Shown: positions 22,875 to 31,122 of the stretch, piece by piece
Position numbering within the stretch: the stretch's first letter is position 1
Layout: each line of letters begins with the position of its first letter
Assembly (NCBI GenBank): GCA_043797615.1
Contig: JAZDPK010000012.1
Location: forward strand, 1-38,022
Origin: JAZDPK01 sp043797615
GTDB lineage: Bacteria > Patescibacteriota > Patescibacteriia > UBA11705 > JABHMO01
Reading direction: 5' to 3'
DNA: 38,022 nt
Program-made: the position numbers and the translations under genes
The notes under the pieces: generated by a model
Seen by the model: only the letters and a program-made list of their open reading frames with translations
Databases searched by the model: none
Told to the model about the DNA's origin: nothing

Positions 22875-23657
22875 ATGAAAAATAATAAGTTAAAAGAAAA
22901 ATTAAAAAACGGAGAAAAGGTGTTTGGCACCTGGTCAATGCTGCCTGCCGCCGGCGCGTCCAACGCAATCGCTCAAAGCGGAGTGGATTTCGTGATTATC
23001 GACATGGAACATGGTCCGATGTCCTTTGAAACCATGGAACAAATGGTTAAATCAATCGAGCTGGAAAATTGCCAGTCGATTATCAGGGTTTCAGACAAAA
23101 ATGAACAGACAATTCTTCGCGCGCTGGAAATCGGTGCGCAAGCGGTAATGGTGCCGCATGTTTCCACGGTCGCGGAAGCCGAGGCGGTTGTCAAGGCCTG
23201 CAAATATAAGCCAGACGGAGAAAGGGGATTGTCGCCTTACACCAGGGTGCATGATTATTGCCATGAAAATCTCGCCGAGAGCATGAAATTCGCCAATGAA
23301 AACACATTGGTGGGGATTCTGGTGGAAGGCAAAGAAGGGATTGAAAATATAGAAAAAATAGCCGCCGTTCCGGGCATCGATCTCATTTACTTGGGAATAT
23401 ACGACATTTCTCAATCGGTTGGGCTGCCCGGCCAATTGAATCATGAGACGGTCATTGAAATGCAAAAGAAATGCGCGGCCGTCATCCGGAATGCCGGCAA
23501 GGCGGCCGGATCTTTCGCGCGCGATCTTGATTATGTTGAAATGCTTTATAAAAACGGTTTTCAATTCATCGCTTACTTGGTTGATTGCGCGATATTGAAA
23601 ACCGCTTATCAACGAGCCGGTCAATTCTTCAGAGAATTATCCAAAGATGCAATATGA
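22875..23657 (+). CDS. HpcH/HpaI-family (class II pyruvate) aldolase
   Basis: A 260-residue metal-dependent aldolase relative. Family members split or form 4-hydroxy-2-keto acids from pyruvate and an aldehyde. Visible catalytic positions are D-M-E-H-G-P with His46, Arg71 for the carboxylate, V-M-V-P-H-V, E151 in V-E-G-K-E-G as metal ligand and D177 in L-G-I-Y-D-I-S. The family normally has G-P-x-D at that place; here it is G-I-Y-D. The ATG at 22875 begins with the conserved lysine-rich N-terminus; the in-frame upstream start at 22839 would overlap kdsB. It overlaps the next gene by 4 bp (ATGA). Placed between KdsB and a glycosyltransferase, a biosynthetic role is more likely than aromatic-acid breakdown. 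Confidence 0.88.
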   Translation: MKNNKLKEKLKNGEKVFGTWSMLPAAGASNAIAQSGVDFVIIDMEHGPMSFETMEQMVKSIELENCQSIIRVSDKNEQTILRALEIGAQAVMVPHVSTVAEAEAVVKACKYKPDGERGLSPYTRVHDYCHENLAESMKFANENTLVGILVEGKEGIENIEKIAAVPGIDLIYLGIYDISQSVGLPGQLNHETVIEMQKKCAAVIRNAGKAAGSFARDLDYVEMLYKNGFQFIAYLVDCAILKTAYQRAGQFFRELSKDAI

Positions 23658-24988
23658 GTAAAATAAAAATTTTATATTATTCCGGTCACGGCGAAGTTAT
23701 CGGCGGGGATGCTCAATACCTGTTTGGGCTTATTGATAATTTAGACGATAATAAATACGAAATAAAATTATATACTGACAAGAGCGCGCTTTTCGCCGAA
23801 CGCGCAAAGCAATGGCTAAAAAAAGACGTCCTTATTCATTATTTAGACACCCGCGCGGTTTTAGGGAGAAGGAATTTAATTCAAAAATTACATTATGCGA
23901 CAGAGGGTTATTCAGGGAGAAACAAATCAATCATCGCAATCAGAAAATTATTAAACGCGGACTTCTTGCTCGGCCGCAGCGTTTATCGGTGGCTTAATTA
24001 TATCTATTATCGCATCATCGAAATAACCACATTAGCGAAATTTCGACATGCGCTTCATAATACTTTGATTTTTTATCGCTTGTTCAAACAGGAAAAAAAC
24101 AATATAGACATACTACATTTTAATAATGGAGGTTATCCCGCCAAGGAGTCGGTCCTTATTGCGGTGATTGTGTCTCGCTTCTGCGGGATAAGAAATATAA
24201 TCATGACGATTCTCAGTTTGGCGCAACCAAGAAAATGGTATCGGATTTCCGATCGTTTATACGATTATTTCATTCCAAAGTGTTGCAGTAAAATAATTAC
24301 GCAAGCAAAATTTTTAAGCCTGGAGCTTAATAAGCGACGTGGAATTCCATTGGATAAAACGCAAAATATTTTTTTGGGGATAGCGGACGCGCCGGTCCTG
24401 TCGCCCGATGAGATTTATAAGAAAAAGCAGGAATTGGGAGTGCCTCATGATTCGCCGCTGTTGCTTATCTCCGGCGGCGTTTACGGAGAAGCCAAGGGAC
24501 ATCGCGTATTGTTGAAATCAATGACGGAAATAATAAAAAAATATCCGGCGGCCAGACTTTTAATCGCTGGCGCGGGGGAGGCGCTTCCAGACTTCCAAAA
24601 ATTGGCCGGGCAATTGAATATAAATGACAATGTTAAATTCTTAGGCTATTGGCGGGATATGAGCGGGCTGAACGCCATCGTTGACATTGCGGTTGTTCCG
24701 TCCATCGCCTCGGAGGGCATTCCTTATACCTGCTTGGAAGCGTTGCGCGCGGGCAAAGCGCTGATCGTTACCGATACGGGAGGCTGCGCGGAAACAGTCG
24801 AACATGAGGTGTCCGGATTAATAATTAAAAAAAACGATGAAACCGAGCTGACTAACGCGATTTTAAGATTATTGGATGACAGAAGGGCGGCCGTTGCCAT
24901 GGGAGCGGCCGGCCGGAAGATATTTGAGAAAAAGTTTTTGCTTTCAATTGAAATAATGAAACATGAACAGCTTTATTCAGCGCTATAA
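23654..24988 (+). CDS. glycosyltransferase family 4 protein
   Basis: A 444-residue GT-B retaining glycosyltransferase that would extend the lipid-linked glycan at the inner membrane. The N-terminal G-G-D-A-Q-Y-L-F acceptor loop, the L-L-I-S-G-G-V-Y-G-E-A-K-G-H-R start of the C-terminal domain, and the donor motif E-G-I-P-Y-T-C-L-E-A-L (E-x7-E) are clear. The middle (about 80-180) is basic and longer than usual. Start chosen at 23654, four bases inside the aldolase stop; a longer frame from 23585 would overlap it by about 70 bases. Donor and acceptor unknown. Confidence 0.87.
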   Translation: MSKIKILYYSGHGEVIGGDAQYLFGLIDNLDDNKYEIKLYTDKSALFAERAKQWLKKDVLIHYLDTRAVLGRRNLIQKLHYATEGYSGRNKSIIAIRKLLNADFLLGRSVYRWLNYIYYRIIEITTLAKFRHALHNTLIFYRLFKQEKNNIDILHFNNGGYPAKESVLIAVIVSRFCGIRNIIMTILSLAQPRKWYRISDRLYDYFIPKCCSKIITQAKFLSLELNKRRGIPLDKTQNIFLGIADAPVLSPDEIYKKKQELGVPHDSPLLLISGGVYGEAKGHRVLLKSMTEIIKKYPAARLLIAGAGEALPDFQKLAGQLNINDNVKFLGYWRDMSGLNAIVDIAVVPSIASEGIPYTCLEALRAGKALIVTDTGGCAETVEHEVSGLIIKKNDETELTNAILRLLDDRRAAVAMGAAGRKIFEKKFLLSIEIMKHEQLYSAL

Positions 24989-25021
24989 ATAAATTAATTT
25001 TAATCATGAATGAATAATTTT

Positions 25022-26017
25022 ATGCTAAACAATCGAGTTATTTTGGTGACGGGAGGAACCGGCTCGTTCGGAAAAAAATTCACGGAAACTGTTTTTAAAA
25101 GATATCGACCAAAAAAGTTGATTATCTTCAGCCGCGACGAATTCAAGCAGTATGAAATGTCAAAGATTTTTCCAACGGACAAATATCCCATGCGCTATTT
25201 TTTAGGCGATGTCAGGGACAAGGATCGATTGCAGAGGGCTTTTCACGGGGTGGATTATGTCGTGCATGCCGCGGCGCTGAAGCAGGTTCCCGCGCTGGAA
25301 TATAATCCGACAGAAGCAATGCGCACAAATGTGCTCGGCGCGGACAATATTGTCGGCGCGACTGTAGATACTGGCGTGCAAAAAGTCGTCGCCATCTCCA
25401 CCGACAAGGCGGTCAATCCCATCAATTTATACGGGGCCACAAAGCTTGTCGCGGAAAAGATATTTGTCGCGGCGAATGTTTATGGCGGAGGTAAGACAGT
25501 CTTTTCTGTCGTGAGATATGGCAATGTCATTGGTTCCCGCGGCAGTGTTTTGCCGTTTTTTCTGGATATTAAGGCGCGCGGGGAAACGGAATACCCCATC
25601 ACTGAACCGGCGATGACTCGTTTCTCGCTGACGCTGGAGGAGGGGGTGGAACTGGTGCTGAAAGCGCTAAGTCAAAGCGTGGGAGGCGAAATTTTCGTTC
25701 CCAAAATTCCTTCAATGAGAATAGTGGATTTGGTCAGAGCGATCGATCCGAATTGTCAGATAAAAATAATCGGCACCAGACCGGGTGAAAAGATTCATGA
25801 AACGTTGATTTCGGAAGATGAGGCGCGCAAGACCTGTTTTGAAAACAATATGTATATTGTATTGCCGGAATTTTCATGGGGTGAAGCGGCTCGAAAAAGA
25901 TATGAACAAGCTCAAAGGGTCGTGAGCAATTTTGTTTACAGAAGCGATTTGAACGATCAATGGATCAGCAATGACGAGTTAAACGTTATGATAGAAAAAT
26001 ACATTAATTATGGCTAA
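25022..26017 (+). CDS. pseB: UDP-GlcNAc 4,6-dehydratase / 5-epimerase (PseB type)
   Basis: Soluble dehydratase of 331 residues that turns UDP-GlcNAc into the 4-keto-6-deoxy-arabino (or xylo) hexos-4-ulose. This is the first step to pseudaminic-type and several bacillosamine-type sugars. Hallmarks: V-T-G-G-T-G-S-F-G (9-17), A-A-A-L-K-Q-V-P (83-90), S-T-D-K-A-V-N-P with Asp128/Lys129, and Y-G-A-T-K (Tyr137, Lys141). The Y-G-A-T-K form, not M-G-I-S-K, separates it from CapE/FnlA. T-R-P-G-E-K-I-H-E is also conserved. The ATG at 25022 has T at -1 and gives the usual PseB N-terminus; 25010 would add four residues. It is followed by an RmlD-like reductase and a NeuB. Confidence 0.88.
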   Translation: MLNNRVILVTGGTGSFGKKFTETVFKRYRPKKLIIFSRDEFKQYEMSKIFPTDKYPMRYFLGDVRDKDRLQRAFHGVDYVVHAAALKQVPALEYNPTEAMRTNVLGADNIVGATVDTGVQKVVAISTDKAVNPINLYGATKLVAEKIFVAANVYGGGKTVFSVVRYGNVIGSRGSVLPFFLDIKARGETEYPITEPAMTRFSLTLEEGVELVLKALSQSVGGEIFVPKIPSMRIVDLVRAIDPNCQIKIIGTRPGEKIHETLISEDEARKTCFENNMYIVLPEFSWGEAARKRYEQAQRVVSNFVYRSDLNDQWISNDELNVMIEKYINYG

Positions 26018-26903
26018 AATTTTAATTACGGGAGTCAGCGGCATGTTGGGCAGCAATCTTGCCTATGCTTACCGGGATCACTGTCAGATTATAGGCGTTT
26101 ACCTGAATAATAAAGTCGAGATGAAAAATATTCAGGCGATTGAATTGAATCTGCTTGATTCGTTCAAGTTGAATGAAATCGTGAAAAAATTCAATCCTGA
26201 TGCTATTATACATTGTGCGGCGCTGGTAAACGTGGACAAGTGCGAAGAAGATAAAGACGCGGCATATGAATTAAATGTGCGCGCGACTAGAAATGTGGCG
26301 CAGTCGCTAAGTCGCAATAAAACCAAACTCGTGTATATTTCAACCGACGCTGTTTATAACGGAGTAAAAGGTCATTTTCAAGAAGGGGAAGAAGATCCTG
26401 TTAATCATTATGGCCGAACCAAGCTTTTAGGGGAACGGGAAGCTTTGCAGCATGACAATGCCTTGGTGTTGAGAACAAATATTTTTGGTTTGAATGTGCG
26501 GAATAAATTGAGTTTTGGAGAATGGATATTGGATTCCTTGATGAAAGGTAATAATATCAATGGTTTTACAGACGCCATATTTTCAACAATTTACACTTTT
26601 TGTCTTTCAAACATTTTAGAAAAGTGTTTAAAACTCGATTTGCGCGGAATATACAATGTGGGGAGCTCTGATTGCCTGAGCAAATATGATTTTATGTTGA
26701 AAGTGGCGCAAAAATTCAACTTAGACCAAGGTTTGATCGGCACGAGCCAAGTCAATAAGGCTGGATTGACAGCCAAACGAGGCGCAAATTTATGCCTGAA
26801 CATGGCAAAGATCGAGAATGCGCTCGGCCAAACGATGCCGGCGATGGAAGATTCGATCAACGCATTTCATCGGGACTGTCAAAATAATATTTTTGATAAA
26901 TAA
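26010..26903 (+). CDS. RmlD-like sugar-nucleotide reductase (extended SDR)
   Basis: A 297-residue protein of the dTDP-4-dehydrorhamnose-reductase family, which reduces a 4-keto-deoxysugar with NAD(P)H. Motifs: I-T-G-V-S-G-M-L-G-S-N (6-16), H-C-A-A-L-V-N-V-D-K-C-E, I-S-T-D-A-V-Y-N-G with the catalytic Ser/Thr, Y-G-R-T-K as Y-x-x-x-K, L-R-T-N-I-F-G. It overlaps pseB by 8 bases, which strongly suggests it acts on the PseB product, giving a 6-deoxy-HexNAc. That is a reductive and not an aminating continuation, and so not the classical pseudaminate path. It lies 6 bases before NeuB-2. Substrate is inferred only. Confidence 0.82.
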   Translation: MAKILITGVSGMLGSNLAYAYRDHCQIIGVYLNNKVEMKNIQAIELNLLDSFKLNEIVKKFNPDAIIHCAALVNVDKCEEDKDAAYELNVRATRNVAQSLSRNKTKLVYISTDAVYNGVKGHFQEGEEDPVNHYGRTKLLGEREALQHDNALVLRTNIFGLNVRNKLSFGEWILDSLMKGNNINGFTDAIFSTIYTFCLSNILEKCLKLDLRGIYNVGSSDCLSKYDFMLKVAQKFNLDQGLIGTSQVNKAGLTAKRGANLCLNMAKIENALGQTMPAMEDSINAFHRDCQNNIFDK

Positions 26904-26909
26904 AAAAAT

Positions 26910-27974
26910 ATGAATTTTAAAATCGGGACCAAGAATATTTCCAATGATTCTCCGTCATATTTTATCGCCGATATCGCGTCTAATCATGACGGCGATTTAA
27001 ATCGCGCCAAGGATTTGATTTCATTGGCGCGAGAAGTGGGCGCCGACGGCGTGAAATTTCAGCATTTTCAAGCGGATAAAATTGTCAGCCGGCAGGGCTT
27101 TGAAAAATTAGGCGCTCAATTGTCTCATCAGGGCAAATGGCCCAAGTCGGTTTATGAAATGTATCTGGACGCATCAATCGCGCGGGAATGGACGGAAGAA
27201 TTAAAAAAACATTGCAATCATGAATGCATTGACTTTTTTTCTTCGCCATACGACATGGAAGCGATAGAACACTTGGATCCTTACGTTTCAGTTTACAAGG
27301 TGGGATCCGGCGATATTACTTGGCCGGAAATACTGCAAGCGATGGCCCAAAAAGGCAAACCGATGATTCTGTCAACCGGCGCCTCCGATTTGATCGACGT
27401 GCAAAGAGCCGTAGATGTTATTTATCCGATCAACCGGCAATTGGCGATTCTGCAATGCAATACTAATTACACCGGCAACAAGGACAATTTCAAATATGTT
27501 TGTCTTAATGTTTTAAAGACATATAAACGGTTATACCCGGAATTTGTCATCGGGCTTTCCGACCATACTCCCGAACTTACCACGGTACTCGGCGCGATCG
27601 CCTTGGGCGCAAGGATCATCGAAAAACATTTTACCGATGATAACAGTCGAATCGGTCCGGATCATGCGTTCTCGCTGAATCCGACAGCATGGAAAGAAAT
27701 GGTTTTGCGCGCGAGAGAACTGGAATTGGCGTTAGGGAAAAGCACGAAAGTTGTGGAGGAAAACGAAAAAGACACAGTAGTGTTGCAAAGGCGTTGTTTG
27801 CGCGCGACGGCGCAATTGGAACCGGGGGATGTAATAACTCGCGATAAAATATCCGTATTGAGACCGGCGCCAGCCGGGGCGGTTATGCCGTATGACATGC
27901 AAAAAATAATCGGATTGACGATTAAGCGCCAAATGGAGGCGGGCGAGGAGTTTACTTGGGATTTATTCAAATAA
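26910..27974 (+). CDS. NeuB-family nonulosonic acid synthase, copy 2
   Basis: A 354-residue PEP-condensing synthase. The barrel motifs are F-I-A-D-I-A-S-N-H-D-G-D (18-29), K-F-Q-H-F, S-S-P-Y-D, Y-K-V-G-S-G-D, G-L-S-D-H-T, E-K-H-F-T-D-D and G-P-D-H-A-F-S. The C-terminal SAF lid is clear: R-R-C-L-R-A-T-A ... G-D-V-I-T-R-D-K-I-S-V-L-R-P-A-P-A-G. The usual A-E-x-G-x-N-H has Asp21 in place of Glu, and the pattern differs from both NeuB-1 and from PseI as I know it, so it may belong to a separate clade with a different substrate. Close coupling to PseB and an RmlD-like reductase suggests a 6-deoxy sugar precursor. Confidence 0.9.
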   Translation: MNFKIGTKNISNDSPSYFIADIASNHDGDLNRAKDLISLAREVGADGVKFQHFQADKIVSRQGFEKLGAQLSHQGKWPKSVYEMYLDASIAREWTEELKKHCNHECIDFFSSPYDMEAIEHLDPYVSVYKVGSGDITWPEILQAMAQKGKPMILSTGASDLIDVQRAVDVIYPINRQLAILQCNTNYTGNKDNFKYVCLNVLKTYKRLYPEFVIGLSDHTPELTTVLGAIALGARIIEKHFTDDNSRIGPDHAFSLNPTAWKEMVLRARELELALGKSTKVVEENEKDTVVLQRRCLRATAQLEPGDVITRDKISVLRPAPAGAVMPYDMQKIIGLTIKRQMEAGEEFTWDLFK

Positions 27975-27977
27975 TAT

Positions 27978-28634
27978 ATGAAAGTCGCATTAATCGCTGC
28001 TTTTAATGAAGAACAAACAATCAACTCTGTTGTGCGCGATGCTTTACGATATGTGGACAACGTTATTGTAATCGATGATGGTTCAACCGATTCGACCGCG
28101 GAGTTGGTTCGCCAAGCCGGCGCGGTTGTTTTGAATCAAGAGGTTAATCAGGGTTATGATCGCGCACTGCAGCGCGGCTTTGAATATGCAATGAAAATCG
28201 GCGCGCATATTATTGTAACGCTTGACGCGGACGGTCAGCACAACCCGCACGATATTCCCATGCTGATTCAGCCGATTGTTTCAGGGAACGCGGATTTAGT
28301 TGTGAGTCAACGTTCGGCGCTGAATCGCTTTGCTGAAAAAATTTTTGCGTTGTATACCAAGCATTACTACGGCGTGCCTGATCCTTTGTGCGGATTTAAA
28401 GCATATAGCGGGCATGTTTATGAAAAAATCGGATATTTCGACAATTTGAGCTCTATCGGCACGCAATTGACGCTTCAGGCTGTTGCGTTGGGTTTTAAAG
28501 TTCATTTAATGCCGGTGCAAATAAAAAACCGGGCGGATGTTTCGCGCTTTTACACCCAACGTTTGCGCGGCAACTGGAAAATTTTCAAAGCGATGATCAA
28601 AATAATTGCTTATGTCAAAAAATCGAAAATATAA
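27978..28634 (+). CDS. glycosyltransferase family 2 protein
   Basis: A 218-residue GT-A enzyme of the dolichol/undecaprenyl-phosphate-sugar synthase-like type. The N-terminal I-A-A-F-N-E-E-Q-T-I, V-I-D-D-G-S-T-D-S-T (about 36-45) and T-L-D-A-D-G-Q-H-N-P (D-x-D, metal and nucleotide sugar) are clear, as is D-P-L-C-G-F-K-A-Y. It has no C-terminal membrane segments, so it is the short soluble form and may transfer a sugar to a polyprenyl phosphate or to a growing chain. It overlaps the following dehydrogenase by 23 bases in a different frame. Confidence 0.88.
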   Translation: MKVALIAAFNEEQTINSVVRDALRYVDNVIVIDDGSTDSTAELVRQAGAVVLNQEVNQGYDRALQRGFEYAMKIGAHIIVTLDADGQHNPHDIPMLIQPIVSGNADLVVSQRSALNRFAEKIFALYTKHYYGVPDPLCGFKAYSGHVYEKIGYFDNLSSIGTQLTLQAVALGFKVHLMPVQIKNRADVSRFYTQRLRGNWKIFKAMIKIIAYVKKSKI

Positions 28635-29643
28635 CGCGGTTATTATCGGCTGCGGCAATATCGGCGCTTTGCTTGAGGCTGATCCCCTGAGGCCAAAGCC
28701 GACAACTTACGCGGGCGCGTTTTTAATGCATCCGGACATTCAATTGGCCGGTCTGGCTGATTGTTCGGTCAGCGCGTTGCGTCAAGCTCATTCTTTGTTT
28801 CCGTCGGCTGCCGTTTATGACAACGCGGAAAAATGTTTAAAGCAGGAACGGCCGGATATTGTCGCTATCGCCACGCCGCCGGCCACGCATTATCGTTATT
28901 TAAAAATGTGCCAAAAGTATAATGTTGATGCCGTTATCTGTGAAAAGCCGGTCAGCGATTCCTTGGCTGAAGCGATAAAAATGACGCGCTTGGAAGCAGA
29001 TAAAAAAATGACAATCTTGGTTAATTATCAAAGACGTTTTTTTGAATCATTTAAACGCGCTCGACAAAAAATTCAACTTGGCAAGCTGGGAAACATAAGG
29101 CAAATCACCGCATATTACAGCAACGGGATACATAATAACGGCTCGCACGTGATCGATACTTTGCGCTTTTTGCTCCAAGACAAAATCGTCGCTGTCACCG
29201 GCGCGATAAATTCGAATAATAGCACTCATCCCAAGGGCGACGATAATGTCGACGGAATGTTATTTTTTCGGCGGGGAGCGGTGGCGACAATCCAGAGCTT
29301 TGATCAAAATATTTACGGCATTCATGAAATCCGGCTATTGGGGGACAAGGGAGCGCTGTTCATAAATCATTATGGTTTTGATTTTCATTGGATTCCCGTT
29401 CGGGCGTCGCATTTTTTCACCGGCATCCGCGAACTGGATTATTCGGCGCAAGACAATGAACTGAAAAAAATCGGAATGGTGAAGGGCGTGGTGGATCATC
29501 TGGTCGCTTGTCTCAACGGGATTGAAAAACCGTTATGCACAATCCGCGACGCCGCAAAAAATTTAGCGGTTTTGTCGGCGCTGGTAGACAGCGCCAAGCG
29601 CGGCGGACGTCGCATAGTCCTTAAGCATTCGAAATATTACTAG
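28612..29643 (+). CDS. Gfo/Idh/MocA-family oxidoreductase, second copy
   Basis: A 343-residue NAD(P)-dependent sugar dehydrogenase. Motifs: I-I-G-C-G-N-I-G near the start, A-I-A-T-P-P-A-T-H, and the family E-K-P (about 101-103) in I-C-E-K-P-V-S-D-S, with N-N-G-S-H-V-I-D-T as the active-site His/Asp region. It differs from the 5326 copy, where the corresponding block is Gly-rich, so the two probably use different sugars. I prefer ATG 28612 (T at -1) to the TTG at 28606. Its TAG stop (29641-29643) is formed by the first bases of a miniature element, so the original C-terminus may have been cut. Confidence 0.85.
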   Translation: MSKNRKYNAVIIGCGNIGALLEADPLRPKPTTYAGAFLMHPDIQLAGLADCSVSALRQAHSLFPSAAVYDNAEKCLKQERPDIVAIATPPATHYRYLKMCQKYNVDAVICEKPVSDSLAEAIKMTRLEADKKMTILVNYQRRFFESFKRARQKIQLGKLGNIRQITAYYSNGIHNNGSHVIDTLRFLLQDKIVAVTGAINSNNSTHPKGDDNVDGMLFFRRGAVATIQSFDQNIYGIHEIRLLGDKGALFINHYGFDFHWIPVRASHFFTGIRELDYSAQDNELKKIGMVKGVVDHLVACLNGIEKPLCTIRDAAKNLAVLSALVDSAKRGGRRIVLKHSKYY

Positions 29644-29826
29644 AACTTATCTCAAAAATAAATCTTGGCTCCTTTTTGGTCTTTTTCGCCTGCCTGCCTG
29701 CCGGCAGGCAGGGCTGCTAAATTGTAAAATCTCATCGAAATAGCCCGCTATTCCTCCTTAATTTTTCAATTTATCGCTCGAAAAATCCTCAAAAATGACT
29801 TAAAATTATTTTTGAGATAAGTTCTA
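29641..29826. mobile_element. 186-bp miniature element with perfect 21-bp terminal inverted repeats
   Basis: Bases 29641-29661 (TAGAACTTATCTC...) are the exact reverse complement of 29806-29826 (...GAGATAAGTTCTA). Both ends carry TA, as expected for an element inserted at a TA dinucleotide. There is no coding frame inside. It holds the palindrome at 29693-29712 and AT-rich sequence. It is the only gene-free gap over 150 bp in the 33-kb run and separates the dehydrogenase from the second DegT gene. MITE-like by structure; the helper transposase is not in the window. Confidence 0.75.
29693..29712. repeat. perfect 20-bp GC-rich palindrome
   Basis: CCTGCCTGCC followed by GGCAGGCAGG, self-complementary over 20 bases, in an otherwise AT-rich element. 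Palindromes of this exact type are, to my knowledge, common intergenic repeats in Parcubacteria-like genomes; that is memory, not a search. Confidence 0.75.
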
Positions 29827-29835
29827 AAAATTTTT

Positions 29836-31122
29836 ATGTTTGCGAAAAAACAAAAAACACTCGCTTTGTTCGGCGGCAAGCCGGTGCTTGCAAAATCGCT
29901 TCGCCCAATTCATAACATCGATCAGCGCGAGATCAAAGCGGCGATAAGAGTTCTGCGCCAAGGACCGCTTTCCGGTTTCTTGGCCAGCGCGAGCAATGGT
30001 TTTTTGGGCGGACGGGAAGTTAGGAAGCTTGAGGCATTCTTCGCCAGGAAATTTAAAATCAACTACGCTGTTTCTTTCAATTCGGCCACTACGGCTTTGC
30101 ATGCCGCGATCGTTGCGCTCGGCATCGGCCCCGGCGATGAAGTGATTGTGCCTCCGTACACCATGTCCGCTTCAGCCAGCGCGGTGCTTGCCAATGGAGC
30201 GGTTCCGATTTTCGCGGACATTGACGACCGCACTTTTTGCGTAAATCCCGACGCGATCGCGCGTTGCGTCACTAAGCGCACAAAAGCGATCATCGCCGTT
30301 AATTTGTTCGGCGGGTCGGCCGATTATCGGCAAATTCGTCGCATTGCGCGGAAATATAAATTATCCATAATCGAGGACAATGCGCAGGCGCCAGGCGCGC
30401 GTTATTTTGGAAAATATACGGGCACGATCGGCGATATCGGCGTTTTCAGCTTTAATATCCACAAAACCATGCAAACGGGAGAAGGCGGGATTTTAGTGAC
30501 GAATAAAAAGACATTGGCATTGCGCGCGCGACTGGCCCGCAATCATGGCGAAGTGGTGGTTGATCAAATGCCGCATTATTCAGCCGGTCCGATTATCGGC
30601 AGTAATTATCGCATGACGGAATTAGTGGCGGCCCTGGCCTATGAACAAGTGAAAAAACTTGATAATTTAAATCAGAAAAGGCTGTTCTTGGTTCATCGCC
30701 TTGCACGCGGGTTGTCCGGCATCAAGGGGTTGATTTTGCCGAAGGAAAACGCTTGCGTCCGCCATGTATATTATCGCTATCCCATTAAAATCAACGAACG
30801 CATGCTTGGAATTTCGCGCGATCGCTTTGTGGAAGCAATGAGGGCGGAAGGCTTTTTGATGCCCAAGGGATATGTGAAGCCAATTTATTTATTGCCCGTA
30901 TTTCAGCAGCAAAAAGCGTTTAATAATACGCATTTTCCATTTAAAAGCAATTATTACAAAGGTCGGCCGGATTATCGGAAAGGCATTTGTCCGGCGGTGG
31001 AGCGATTGCAAGAACATGAGCTTACGCTGACTGATATTTGTCAGCATCCTTACACGAAAAAACACGTTGACTTGTTTGTGTCGGCGGTTAAAAAGATAAT
31101 CGCTCATAAATCGGAATTATGA
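29836..31122 (+). CDS. DegT/DnrJ/EryC1/StrS-family sugar aminotransferase, copy 2
   Basis: PLP-dependent aminotransferase-fold enzyme of 428 residues, longer than copy 1 by an N-terminal extension and an insertion near 340-390. Motifs: S-F-N-S-A-T-T-A-L-H (80-89), D-E-V-I-V-P-P-Y-T-M, E-D-N-A-Q-A-P-G-A with Asp181, and the Schiff-base Lys210 in F-N-I-H-K. The G-E-G-G motif follows (215-218). An aminotransferase is the usual reading, but related 3-dehydratase/deoxy enzymes exist, which have His in place of the Lys; the Lys here supports transamination. It is followed with a 4-bp overlap by a GT-B protein and then by NeuA, so it may serve the second nonulosonate branch. Confidence 0.9.
   Translation: MFAKKQKTLALFGGKPVLAKSLRPIHNIDQREIKAAIRVLRQGPLSGFLASASNGFLGGREVRKLEAFFARKFKINYAVSFNSATTALHAAIVALGIGPGDEVIVPPYTMSASASAVLANGAVPIFADIDDRTFCVNPDAIARCVTKRTKAIIAVNLFGGSADYRQIRRIARKYKLSIIEDNAQAPGARYFGKYTGTIGDIGVFSFNIHKTMQTGEGGILVTNKKTLALRARLARNHGEVVVDQMPHYSAGPIIGSNYRMTELVAALAYEQVKKLDNLNQKRLFLVHRLARGLSGIKGLILPKENACVRHVYYRYPIKINERMLGISRDRFVEAMRAEGFLMPKGYVKPIYLLPVFQQQKAFNNTHFPFKSNYYKGRPDYRKGICPAVERLQEHELTLTDICQHPYTKKHVDLFVSAVKKIIAHKSEL

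Noticed and set aside
23091..23624. 177-residue open frame on the - strand across the aldolase gene
   Set aside because: Antisense to the HpcH/HpaI aldolase with all its motifs; no own start context or homology.
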